From: JACKAF01 sp041391485
GTDB taxonomy: Bacteria; Bdellovibrionota; FAC87; UBA2466; JACKAF01
Direction of reading: 5' to 3'
NCBI GenBank assembly: GCA_041391485.1
Contig: JAWKNY010000015.1
Span: 20,498 to 84,497, forward strand
Length of the DNA stretch: 64,000 nucleotides
Under the pieces are notes generated by a model that had not been told where the DNA came from, ran no database searches, and was given only the letters and a program-made list of their open reading frames with translations. Numbering within the stretch: the stretch's first letter is position 1; every line of letters starts with the position of its first letter. Shown here one piece after another: positions 54,946-64,000 of the stretch. The translations under genes and the position numbers were made by a program.

Positions 54946-56069
54946 TTAGACAAAATCCAAATGTTGAGGCGGAGCCTGCTCGGGCGCTTCCACTTCAATT
55001 TCGCCCTTCTTCACCTTGTCCAGGTACTCGTTCACCTTGTGTTGCAGACAAAGGCTACCGCACATTTTCTGAGCGTTGAATGCGGGCGAGGCAAGATGGT
55101 TCATCACTTCCCAATACCGCGGGCTATGAAAAATATCCCAAAATCTCTGCTTGGCGATGTTTCCCATATGAAACTTGCTGTACTTTTCATTGAAAAGCAT
55201 TCCGCAAGGCGCCACCAAACCGATCCCGAGATCTGCAGCAAGAAAGGAGCCCCATAGCACCGCTGGTAGCTGCGAGTCCCTTCATCTTGAATCTTGGACC
55301 ACTTGACCACGACCTTATATTCCTCATCCGAAAGCGCTTCCGCGGCGTGGAGCTTGTCATAGAGCTTCTTGTACCCGGCGTAGTCCACTCCCAAAAACCG
55401 TCTTCGTTGTCACTGCAATGCTTGATAACCAGATAATCTGGACGGAGCCTCCTTACCTAGCTTTGCCAGGGGGAGATCTGATCCTCGTACTCAGGCATCA
55501 GGACCATCTGCATCCCGATCGTGACGTCCAGGTTTTGCTCTTTCTTGATCTTGACCATCGCCCGGATGTTGTCGCACACGCGGTAAAACCAATCTTCTTT
55601 CACGCCCATGATTTCCGCGTACCGCTTGGGCTCACCGGCGGTGATATTGATGCGCAGGTAGGTAAGATAAGGAAAATCTGCTTCAGCTTGCGCTCCGTTA
55701 GAACGTAAGCGTTGGTCCCGACGGCCATGGAAATGCCCAGTTCCTTACCCCGCTGAATGCTGTCCACAAAGATAGGCGAAAGCGTGCTCTCCCCGTCTGA
55801 CACGGGCTAATCCCCTTCACGTCCAGGGCGGCGCAGTCCTCCAAAAAGTGGAACATGTTTTCGCGCCGAATGGGCACGCGATCATTTTCCTGCATCATGG
55901 CGTAACAATAATGACAGCCGAAATTGCAGGCCCGCGTTAACGCCATGTCGATGGTGATGGGGGCGACACGTTCGCCTCGTTCCCAGGCTTTGACGCGCTC
56001 CGCATGCCACGCGATTTTGGTTCCATCAAGGATTAGCTGTGTATGTTCTTTAGCAAGCGAGGACGACAT
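54946..56069 (-). CDS. Radical SAM enzyme with a Cys-rich (SPASM-like) C-terminus (multiple frameshifts)
   Basis: About 374 residues when repaired. The iron-sulfur motif is TRACNFGCHYCYAM (Cys48, Cys52, Cys55). The barrel continues as LDVKGISP, VSDGESTLSPIF and KELGISMAVGTNAYVLTERK. Breaks near 55800, 55680, 55465, 55395 and 55240 must be bridged to reach YLTYLRINITAGEPKRYAEI, LVIKHCSDNEDGFLGVDYAG and IGLVAPCGMLFNEKYSKFHM, then KMCGSLCLQHKVNEYL. Several C-terminal Cys suggest an auxiliary cluster. It is upstream of an SDR and a VTT protein in one operon. Substrate unknown, perhaps a sugar or peptide. Confidence 0.75.
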
Positions 56070-56216
56070 ATAGGCTCCCAGTGATTATGGCACCGCGAGG
56101 TGGGTACGTAAATCCGCGGCATTCTCTGTTCGGCGAATTCGCGTTCGGTGTTTATACACGGAACGTCGCGTCCGGAAGGTAGACAAGGGTGTAGGACGGT
56201 TCTAGAATGAGCTTCC

Positions 56217-57494
56217 ATGATACCGGAAGCAATCAGCAAAGATCCCAAGACTCTTCAGTACGTTCGCGGTTGGGCGTACCACGATCAGCTCGGTGGACTC
56301 ATTACCGAGGCCCCGCACGTGCTTCCCAAGAAGGAAAGTTGGCCGCAGGGCGTCGACGACATCCGGGAACAGGAAATTACCCGGGCGGGTTTCCAGCCGA
56401 CTGTCGCTCACGCCGCGTCGTATTTGTACCGCGCCCATCCGGGTCCGGGTTGGAAACGCGACGGCGCGCGAGCGGTCGCAAGCGAAGAGGTGGCACCGGG
56501 TTGGGTGACGGGACGGTTTGAAAATACGGAGTACCCCAAGGGCCAGCTTCCGCGAAAATATAAGGCCCAGAAATCTGCGACCAAAGGGCACTGCCTGAAA
56601 AACCTCGTAACGCTTTTCTACAACTCGGATGTAGCCGCCGGAGTCACCCACGGTAGCGAAGCGATGCCCTTCTTTTTTAGAAACGCCGATGGAGATGACC
56701 TTTATTTTGTACACCACGGCGAAGGCATCATCGAAACTGAGCTGGGGTTGATCGGTTACGAGCCCGGTCACATGGTTTGGATCCCGCGGGGAATTGCCTA
56801 CCGGATTGTACCGCTTTCCGAGCGACACGAGCTTTTCCACGTCGAAAATTACGGAGAGAATTTTCAGAAGCCCGAAACCGCTTTTACCGGCGACGCCGCC
56901 GTTTACTACCACCGCAACATAGAGGTGCCCGTTGGGCGCTACGTTCCCAAATCGGGCGACCACGAGGTCATCGTGTTACAATTGCACAAAGTACGCCGCC
57001 ATTGCCACTGACACCTGTTCCATGATGAACAGTGGGCTGGGACGGCACCTTGTTCCCGTTCCGCTTACACGTACGCGATATTCAGCCCATCACGAGCTAC
57101 AAATCGCAATGTCCCGCCGTCCGCTTACTGTGTTTTTTGTGGTATCGGCTTTGAGTACTGTGCCTTTGTTCCGCGTCCGGTAGAAACCGGGGGAACGTTC
57201 GCTTCCAGTCCCGTCTGATCACATCAACTGCGATCGCGACGAAATCATTTTTTACTCGCGGTGTATTTTTCAGCAAAAATGAATCTGACGAAGGGACGTT
57301 GACGTTTCACCCGCGCGGAATTTCACACGGGCCGCACCCAGCGTCTTTACAGCGCAGTCTGGATCGACGCGGAAAAAGAAGGCGCCTTTATGTTTGACGG
57401 CTACTTCATGATGCTTGAAACAAACAATCCGCTCTTCCCCACGAAGCAGGCGGCTGACTTTGAGGACCGTTCGTACATCAACAGTTGGCAATAA
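56217..57494 (+). CDS. hmgA: Homogentisate 1,2-dioxygenase-like cupin (several frameshifts)
   Basis: About 425 residues when repaired. The first 250 codons are clean: LTEAPHVLPKKESWPQ-type text, then VHHGEGIIETELGLIGYEPG and MVWIPRGIAYRIVPLSERHE, the N-terminal cupin. After 57000 the text shifts frame repeatedly but keeps family landmarks: VGWDGTLFPFRLHVRDIQPI, FEYCAFVPRPVETGGTFAS, SDHINCDRDEIIFY and FHPRGISHGPHP, the last two bearing the His, Glu and His iron ligands. It ends DAEKEGAFMFDGYFMMLETN and TAA 57492. It would open the ring of homogentisate in tyrosine breakdown. Divergent from the radical SAM operon. The other pathway genes are not in view. Confidence 0.72.
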
Positions 57495-57530
57495 TGATAG
57501 ATACCATTGAAATAAATTACGAGCAGCTCC

Positions 57531-57801
57531 TTAAAGACTACGAGCAGAGTTTGCACGAAACTCCGAAATTTTGGTACTGCGTTTGACTTTCTTAGAAACC
57601 TGGGTTCCCGACGACAACCTGTGAGCAGAGCCTCTGGGAATTTTTGAGGCCGCCCAGTTTTTTACAAGCTCCATCAAGGCCTCCGCATTCGGCTCGCGGA
57701 AAACAATTCCCGTCTGCTCAAGGAAGTGCGGTTGGAAAGCCCAGGCCAAAGAGTTCGGCGAAGCGCGTGTAGAGATTCAAGGGCGTGAAAAAATCGTCCA
57801 T
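57531..57801 (-). CDS. Possible small protein on the minus strand (one frameshift)
   Basis: About 90 residues if ATG 57801 is joined to the frame reading FQPHFLEQTGIVFREPNAEA near 57745. The first part reads MDDFFTPLNLYTRFAELFG, and the end is basic (VSKKVKRSTKISEFRANSAR). The amino-acid text looks natural, but a plus-strand ATG at 57494, sharing bases with the hmgA stop and giving a 30-codon frame, competes for the same bases. Only one can be right. Family unknown. Confidence 0.35.
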
Positions 57802-58670
57802 TTCAAAGCCCGCGAAGAAAACGAAAAGCGGCGCTGTCGGCTTCCGTGGAACTTCCGCAAAACAAGCGGTCATGGATCGCTTCTTCACGAGCCCGGAACC
57901 TACCCAATTTGGTTCTCATTTTCCATCGCGCGCGATTCAGGAGGCCCACGAGGCCTACCGCAAACCTCTGCGCGACACGCTCGCGGACGTTCTCGCACCA
58001 AGCGCCGCTTGCAGGAAGATTTCTCGAAGGGACCCAGATCCGACAACGAGCATCGGGAAGCGAGCTTTTTCTGCTGCTGAACAAGCGCGGCCTGATTCGC
58101 CACGCCGCTTTCGAAAGCAAAGGCGAACTGGAAACCGCACTACTTGAGGCCTTCTGTCGTTTGATCGAGGGCTTAAGTCTGCAAGAGGCCAGCGATCACG
58201 GCGTTCTGCGCTTGGAATACAAGTTGAGAAATCCGGCGGTAGAACTCGGCATTCCGGGCATCGTCACTCCCGAGAACTCGGATCCGATGTTCCAGGTACC
58301 ACAAACGCTGATTCGCGCCGCCTATTCCGAGTATAAGAAGGACCACACGAGTGGCCGCAACTACTGGACCGACAAGATAAGTCGGGAATGGCTATCCTTG
58401 ACTCCCGCTGAGCGAATGGAGCAACTCCAAACCGCGACGGAGCACTTCCGAACGCTGGAAGGGCTTGCCGCCGACGCGCTACGGGTGGTGAACATGCAGC
58501 ACGAGACCCGCGTGATCGTCGACGCCCCCAAGCACAGCGACGCGCTTTTGCGGCTGGAGGCCTATCTCCGCCAGACCTTGGAACCGCAGCTGGAGGTCCT
58601 GCTCGCAGAGCGGCAGGACACCAACAAACCACGCGAAAACAACGCCAAAGCCAAAGATCTAAGCGGTTGA
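57785..58670 (+). CDS. Unknown protein with helical C-terminal half (one frameshift)
   Basis: About 295 residues from GTG 57785 (a Lys/Ser-rich start, then MDRFFTSPEPTQFGSHF); ATG 57872 is an alternative. The frame changes near 58005 to GRFLEGTQIRQRASGSELFL and runs cleanly to 58670. LIEGLSLQEASDHGVLRLEY, GIVTPENSDPMFQVPQTLIR and GLAADALRVVNMQHETRVIV look like a folded alpha/beta protein with a long terminal helix. I do not recognise it. It overlaps the possible minus-strand gene by 17 bases. Confidence 0.55.
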
Positions 58671-58772
58671 AAATAGGGCTGCTTTCGTGTTCTATTCCCC
58701 TGTCCCCGAGGCGGTAGGGTGCCCTCCTTAATAAATTGACGCATCTAGCCGACAGGGTATAGAGGCTTAACG

Positions 58773-61183
58773 TTGAGCGAGCGGCAAGAAAACAGCTTTC
58801 TGAAAAGAATCCTAGTGGGTTGGTCGGGACGGCTCACCTTGGTACTTTTGATCCTGGGGGGGATTGGTCTATACCTCGGACAACGCCTCTCGCTGGAACT
58901 CTCCCTCACTGACCTGCTTCCAAAAAATCACCCAGCCGTAGTGAAGTTCGAGAAGATCACCGACATCGTCGGTGGCGTCGGCTACCTGATCGTGGTGCTG
59001 GAAGCCGAGGACGCCAAAGCGCATTTCGAGGTACTCCCCGCCATCATCAAGGATCTGCAGCGCAGTGATCTGGTCCGCAGCGCCTTCTATGACCGTGAGG
59101 AATATTTTTTCTCCACCCACATGCTTTATTACCTGTCGCTGGATCAGCTCAACGAGCTGGATCGAAGCATCCGCGACAACATTCGCAGCTCACGCAGCAA
59201 GGCTTTTGATTTGGGACTTTGGGACGACGAAGAGTCCAAGGCCACCAAAATGGACCCGAAGGTCAAAGAGAATGCCCAAAAGTCGGCCAAGATCACGCCT
59301 CACCTGAATTCTACGGATGGCAAGCAGCTTCTGTTGATGATTAAGCCTACGTTTGATTCGACGGACCTGCTTCGCACTCGTGAGCTGGTGAAGCTCACTG
59401 AAGACACCTTAGCCGCGCACCTTCCCAGCGAAGTAAAGTATGAGTTTGCCGGTCGCTACTACATTAAGATCGCCGACTCGGCCGTGGTCGAAGAAGACAT
59501 CGCCATTCTGGGTACGTTGTCGATTGTCCTCATCTCCCTGCTGCTGCTCCTCAGCCTGCGCAGCGCCCGCGCCGTGGTGCTGATGGTGCTTCCGATCCTG
59601 ATCGGCATCGGAATGACCTTAGGAGTCGCTTACTTCTTCATCGGCCACATCAACGTCGTGACGGGGTTTTTGCTGGGAATTCTCATGGGGCTGGGTGCCG
59701 ACTATAGTATCCACCTCACCTTCCGCCTGCGGCTGGAGAAGGAATTGGACAAAGTGGGCGATCCCGCCTGGAACGCGATTAGCCATAGCGGACACGCCAT
59801 TTTTGTCGGAGCGCTATCGGCCGCCTTGGCCTTCCTCACTTTGTGCTTCAGCGATTTCAGGGCCTTCTCCGAGTTTGGTTTTGTCTGCGGGGTAGGCATT
59901 GGTGCGGTAAGCATCAGTTTGCTGATCTCGTTCTCTGGCCTGACCAAGTTCTTGCGCTTGGATAAGATTGATTTTGCGCCCAAAGCCACCAAGTTCAAGC
60001 TCCCACAGCTGGAGACAAATAAGTCCTTCTACACGGCTCTCGGGATCACCGCGATTCTGTTTGTGTGCGCGGCTGAAGTAAGCTTTGAGTACGACTTCGA
60101 TAAGATGTTCCAGCATTCCGAAAAAGTGCACGAACTCTCTGCTCTAGTAGACCGCATTTACGATCGTTCGGTCGTACCGTCCGTCTTTGCCGTACCGGAT
60201 AAGGAAACGGCGGTAGGCCTTGAGAACTACCTAAAAGAGCACTACATGCCGGATATGATCCAGATGGTGGCCAGTGGCGCTACGATCATTCCCGAACAGC
60301 AAGAAGCCAAATACAAGATCATGCAACGGACCGAGCGGCGAATTTCGTCGCTAAAAGACAGATGGCTGGAGCAGGATCTGGATGTGCCGGCCGAAACCAT
60401 CCGCCGTTGGCTGAGCGCTAAACCCTTCGGTTTCACCGATCTCCCGATTCATTTGCAGGAATTCCTGCGCGGCACCAAGGCCAATAGCTACCTTTTGTAT
60501 GTCTATCCCAACCGCGCGGTGAAGTTTAATACCGCGCAAGGCGTGCAGTCCTTCGCCGCCATGGTTCGGGACGTCGAGCAGCACTTCCCTACCGCCCTCA
60601 CGGGATCGGATTCGGTCGTGTTTGCCGAAATTTTGGACTTGATTAAGAGCGACGGGATGAAGATCCTGGCGGGCATTCTTGCCATCGTCGGTATTGTGAT
60701 TTGGTTGAACTTACGTAGCTGGAGCGCCACCCTTACCAGTTTCTTCCCGCTGCTGATTGCCTTCCCTGTGGGGATGGGCTTGATGGCTATACTGGGTATC
60801 AAGTTCAACATCTTTAACATCGCAATCATTCCAAGTTTTGTCGCTATCGGAATAGATGTGCCCATTCACCTCACACACCGCGCAAAGGAAATAGGCTCAG
60901 GCTTTCAGGCCGCGCGCGATTTGGCCGCAGCCGTCAATTTGACGCTCGCCACGACGATGATCGGTTTTGGTGTTCTCATCTTCTCCCGCACGGGTGTTTT
61001 ACGAAGTTTGGGCTGGCTTGCCTTCCTCGGCACGCTTTCCATCTGGTGGGTCGGTCTTTTCTCCTTCCCGCTGTGCTGGAACGCATCTACGGCCGCAAGA
61101 AAGAGGCTCCCCCCAAGCTCAGCGTCCTCGACACTGCCAGTGCTTCGGCGTCTGAAGAAAAGGTGAAAACTCTTTCTCCTTAG
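58773..61183 (+). CDS. RND/MMPL-superfamily membrane exporter, HpnN-like (one frameshift near the end)
   Basis: About 803 residues from TTG 58773. Two homologous halves each contain a periplasmic domain followed by five or six membrane helices: VNVVTGFLLG-type text at GVAYFFIGHINVVTGFLLGI with LGADYSIHLTFRLR, and again NIFNIAIIPSFVAIGIDVPI with HLTHRAKE. The conserved acidic residue in each (GADYSI and GIDVPI) is the proton-relay site of MMPL/RND proteins. A base lost near 61070 hides the usual end VLERIYGRKKEAPPKL, which finishes at TAG 61181. It likely moves lipids or hopanoids to the outer membrane. Confidence 0.85.
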
Positions 61184-61198
61184 TTTATCCTCTTTGGG

Positions 61199-62491
61199 AT
61201 GCTTCGCTTCTTCCTTGTCATCTCCCTACTTTTCTTTGCTTCCTGTGATCTGTTTAAGCCTTCCCGGCCACCTTTAGAGTCCCGAATGCAGGCCATGCGC
61301 CTGGTGGAAGCTCCGGAGCTGGACGACGATCTGGATCTCAAAGAGCTGGCTGAGGCGCTTAAAGCTCAATCCAAAAGGATGGGGGAATTCAATCCCTACC
61401 CCTACCCACTCGTCTTTGGGAACCGTCAGCTCTCGGTACGCGAGTACCGCGTCGGCTTGGAACACTTGGCAGAGATTCTAAATAGCGACGTGCCAAAGGA
61501 GCAGATGTGGCAGCAGGTGCGTGATACTTTCGATTTTTATGAAGTCTATGGCCAGCCCAATTGGGGCCAGGCTTTTATGACGTCGTATTTCGAACCCGTC
61601 ATTCCGGGTTCCAAGAGAAAGAATGAAGAGCACCCGACCGCGCTCTATAAGAAACCCCCCGAGCTCATTGAAGTGGCTCTGGATCTTTTTGACGATCGCT
61701 TTAAAGACATTCGCCGGATGCGCGGCCGGATCCTCGACGAAAAATCCCAAGCGGGGAACACGCAGCTAGGCCCATTCTATAGTCGCGAAGAGATCGATGC
61801 TGGCGCTCTTTCCGGTCGGGGGTTGGAGCTGGCTTGGGTAGATCCTATAGACGCTTTCTTCTTACAAATTCAGGGCTCAGGGACCGTCGTCTTTGATTCC
61901 GGTGAAGAACTTCGAATCGGGTACTCCGAGCAAAACGGACACGTCTACCAGGCGATAGGAAAATTTGTAGCCGACGTGATCCCACTCGCACAGCTCACGG
62001 CTCTCAACCTGGAGAGCTACCTGCGCTCGCTGGAAGATGAGGATCTCTATGACATCCTTCATGAGAATCCCAGCTATGTATTTTTCAACAAACTGAAGAA
62101 CAAGCCTTTGACCTCACTTGGAACCGAGGTCACCGCGGGCCGCACCATTGCGACCGACGGCAAGTATTTTCCCAAAGGCGCTGTGGGTTTCTTGAGATTC
62201 AACAAACCGAAATTTCTGGGCCCTATTTTGAGCGCACCAGCGGGTTGGGAACCCACCGCCCGCCTGGTCTTGGATCAGGACACCGGCGGGGCCATCCGTG
62301 GCGGCGGACGGCTCGACCTGTTTTGGGGCCGGGGCGAAGAAGCGAAACAAAACGCGTCGGTCATCAAACAGACGGTGCACCTCTTTTACATGGTACCCAA
62401 AGAAAATTTTCGAGATCCTTCACCTGCCCCAGAAGCCTTACCGGGTAAGCCCGCGCAGAAGGGGTTGCTCCGGACAAAGCAGTTGGGATAG
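61199..62491 (+). CDS. mltA: Membrane-bound lytic murein transglycosylase A (lipoprotein)
   Basis: 430 residues with the lipobox FASC. The MltA domain contains FMTSYFEPVIPGSKRKNEEH and VDPIDAFFLQIQGSGTVVF. The C-terminal 3D region VLDQDTGGAIRGGGRLDLFW supplies the catalytic Asp. It cleaves peptidoglycan with anhydromuramic product from the inner face of the outer membrane. It starts 15 bases after the MMPL-like exporter gene. Confidence 0.9.
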   Translation: MLRFFLVISLLFFASCDLFKPSRPPLESRMQAMRLVEAPELDDDLDLKELAEALKAQSKRMGEFNPYPYPLVFGNRQLSVREYRVGLEHLAEILNSDVPKEQMWQQVRDTFDFYEVYGQPNWGQAFMTSYFEPVIPGSKRKNEEHPTALYKKPPELIEVALDLFDDRFKDIRRMRGRILDEKSQAGNTQLGPFYSREEIDAGALSGRGLELAWVDPIDAFFLQIQGSGTVVFDSGEELRIGYSEQNGHVYQAIGKFVADVIPLAQLTALNLESYLRSLEDEDLYDILHENPSYVFFNKLKNKPLTSLGTEVTAGRTIATDGKYFPKGAVGFLRFNKPKFLGPILSAPAGWEPTARLVLDQDTGGAIRGGGRLDLFWGRGEEAKQNASVIKQTVHLFYMVPKENFRDPSPAPEALPGKPAQKGLLRTKQLG

Positions 62492-62524
62492 GGTCTCTGT
62501 TTTTCGTCAAAAAGGGAAGTCGAA

Positions 62525-64000
62525 TTGAATTCGGTGTGGCTCGGGGGGCTAAACCCATCACAACAAGAAGCAGCGGCACATAACGAAGGGCCCCTGCTCA
62601 TCCTTGCCGGTGCCGGCTCCGGCAAGACCACCGTGCTCGTTGCGCGCGCCGGCCGCTTACTTGCCGAAGGCATCTGCGCCCCCGAAAAGCTTTGCGTCCT
62701 CACGTTTACCAACAAAGCGGCACGTGAACTCAAAGCGCGAGTTTCGGCGCGCCTCGGAGGACAGGGAGCCAATATCTTCGCGGGCACCTTCCATTCTTTT
62801 GGTTTGCAGATTTTACGCGAGTTTCACGACGAGGCCGGGCTTCCCAAGTTCTTCGGTATTTTGGATACGCGCGACACCAGTCAGATGCTCAAGGAGCTTC
62901 TGCGCAACCTGCGCCAGGGAGATAAGACCGCCTATGACGCCGATCGCTTGCTCGCCATTCTATCGCAATGGCGGGAGCAAGGACGCACCCAAGCGGATCG
63001 CGACGACGAGTATGAAATTGCCGCCGAATGGGTGTTACCCAGGTTTTTGCAAAGAATGCAAAGTCTTGGCGCCATCGATTTTGACGGGCTCATCTTACGC
63101 CCGCTTCAGCTGATGGATGAGTCTCCCGAAATTCGTGAGCGTATCCAAAAGAAGTTTGATCACGTGATGGTGGATGAGTTTCAGGACACCAACCTCATGC
63201 AGATGCGCCTCATTCAGCGACTGGTGGAAGGACACCGCAACATCTCTGTCGTCGGTGACGATGATCAGGCGATTTACGGCTGGCGTGGGGCTTGCGTAAA
63301 AAACATTCTCGATTTTCCAAAGTTTTATCCCGGCTGCAAAGTCGTGCGTTTGGAGACGAATTACCGTTCGCTGCCCCCCATTCTAAATTTGGCCAACGCG
63401 ATCATTAAGAATAACAACACGCGCTACGACAAGATGCTCCGCCCGCACCACGAAGCCGAAGGCGAACTCCCAGAACTCTTCATCTTGCGAGACGAAGCGG
63501 AAGAGCTGGAACACGTGGTCAGTGAGATTGGCAGATTTGAACGTGATGGCATCAGCCGAAGCGAAATTGCCATGTTGTTTCGCTCCAATACCCAAGGCGC
63601 TCTGATCGAAGCAGAACTTCGAAAAAACAATATCCCTTACCGCATGCGGGGGGGGATGGGTTTTTTCGATCGCAAAGAAACCCGAGACGTCATGGCCTAT
63701 TTGCGCTGCGCTATCCGACCACACGAGATCGCCTTCAGGCGTATTCTCAATACGCCCTCGCGCGGTCTCGGCGACAAAGCCGTAGAAAAGCTCGCGGCGT
63801 TTTCAAAAGAGCGCAAGCAGTCTTTCGTGAAATCCGCTCGTCAATGGCAGGCCGCAGGGCTGGAGCCACGCGCTGGGGGAGCCATTGAAAGTCTTTTCCT
63901 GACCTTGGAAGGGCTCGTAACGAGTTGTCTTGCTCCGGGCTCGACTTCCACGCAACTGACCACTGCCCTTGAGCAAATCGGCTACCGAAAATATCTGGAA
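62525..64000 (+). CDS. UvrD/Rep-family superfamily 1 DNA helicase (3' end outside window)
   Basis: The first 492 residues of a UvrD/Rep/PcrA-type helicase. The start is TTG 62525, 33 bases after mltA. The motifs in order are Q motif LNPSQQEAAAH, Walker A ILAGAGSGKTTVL, Ia LTFTNKAARELKAR, Ib GTFHSFGLQIL, II VMVDEFQDTN, III VVGDDDQAIYGWRG and IV RLETNYRSLPPIL. ATP-driven 3'-5' unwinding in repair or replication restart is expected. Two-domain 1A/2A structure is visible; the C-terminal motifs V and VI lie beyond the window. Confidence 0.9.
   Translation, partial: MNSVWLGGLNPSQQEAAAHNEGPLLILAGAGSGKTTVLVARAGRLLAEGICAPEKLCVLTFTNKAARELKARVSARLGGQGANIFAGTFHSFGLQILREFHDEAGLPKFFGILDTRDTSQMLKELLRNLRQGDKTAYDADRLLAILSQWREQGRTQADRDDEYEIAAEWVLPRFLQRMQSLGAIDFDGLILRPLQLMDESPEIRERIQKKFDHVMVDEFQDTNLMQMRLIQRLVEGHRNISVVGDDDQAIYGWRGACVKNILDFPKFYPGCKVVRLETNYRSLPPILNLANAIIKNNNTRYDKMLRPHHEAEGELPELFILRDEAEELEHVVSEIGRFERDGISRSEIAMLFRSNTQGALIEAELRKNNIPYRMRGGMGFFDRKETRDVMAYLRCAIRPHEIAFRRILNTPSRGLGDKAVEKLAAFSKERKQSFVKSARQWQAAGLEPRAGGAIESLFLTLEGLVTSCLAPGSTSTQLTTALEQIGYRKYLE

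Noticed and set aside
56202..56963. 253-codon open frame on the minus strand
   Set aside because: It is the complement of the dioxygenase-like gene, whose plus-strand text carries clear cupin landmarks.
57494..57586. 30-codon plus-strand frame whose ATG overlaps the dioxygenase stop (TAATG)
   Set aside because: Too short, followed by stops in all nearby frames; it could be the start of a broken gene but a minus-strand reading is equally good.

Overview
The window is about 64 kb of gene-dense chromosome from a Gram-negative bacterium. Evidence for this is the large number of type II lipoproteins, outer-membrane and periplasmic proteins, the MltA murein transglycosylase, SecG, and the heptose-type sugar genes. 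The mix of secreted M16 and M64 peptidases, orphan lipoproteins, delta-60 repeat proteins and a compact GAPDH-PGK-TPI-SecG operon would fit a deltaproteobacterium-like lineage such as Bdellovibrionota. No rRNA or other decisive marker is present, so this placement is an inference. I see no phage, insertion sequence or CRISPR array.

Layout. 1-2.8 kb (minus): a sugar/cofactor cluster with a TPP-dependent E1-alpha-like enzyme, a SIS isomerase and a nucleotidyltransferase-kinase fusion. 3-7 kb: three lipoproteins and a beta-barrel protein. 7-12.6 kb: an M16 peptidase pair, a beta-helix protein, an M64 peptidase and a HisN-like phosphatase. 12.6-17.3 kb: a YhaM-like nuclease, then gapA-pgk-tpiA-secG and a tRNA-Leu. 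17.4-19.8 kb: an acyltransferase, an unknown secreted protein, a tRNA remnant, tRNA-Val and ppa. 19.8-22.7 kb (minus): a CpxA/CpxR-like two-component system behind a Met/Gly-rich periplasmic protein, with a CpxR-type box upstream. 23-28 kb: a lipoprotein, a DASS transporter, an epimerase, a DTW protein and a LamG protein. 28-36 kb: a 1223-residue delta-60 repeat protein, an NTF2-like protein and two unknown exported proteins, one with a DHH-like motif. 36-42.4 kb: a coiled-coil protein, a Tat-exported copper-storage protein divergent from an ECF sigma factor and a membrane protein, two methyltransferases and small exported proteins. 42.5-48 kb: a MASE1 hybrid kinase, an exported metallo-beta-lactamase-fold protein, a VanX-type dipeptidase and an MFS carrier. 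48-53 kb: tRNA-Leu with a partial duplicate, asnB, a thioesterase, a GNAT and two related lipoproteins. 53-58.7 kb: a VTT-like membrane protein, an SDR, a radical SAM enzyme, a homogentisate-dioxygenase-like gene and an unknown gene. 58.7-64 kb: an RND/MMPL exporter, mltA and a Rep/UvrD helicase that runs off the window.

Quality of the sequence. About 18 genes, including core ones such as gapA and a response regulator, are broken by one- or two-base indels, many in or next to homopolymers. Reading across the breaks restores full-length family members. The simplest reading is uncorrected consensus errors rather than pseudogenes, so I give these genes as single CDS spans and mark the breaks. 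The errors are uneven: almost none lie in 28.3-40.3 kb and very many in 54-58 kb.

Genes are tightly packed. Several convergent pairs overlap (M64/HisN, epimerase/DTW, delta-60/NTF2-like) and some operon pairs share start and stop bases (the M16 pair, gapA-pgk, the methyltransferase pair, and the response regulator and its kinase).
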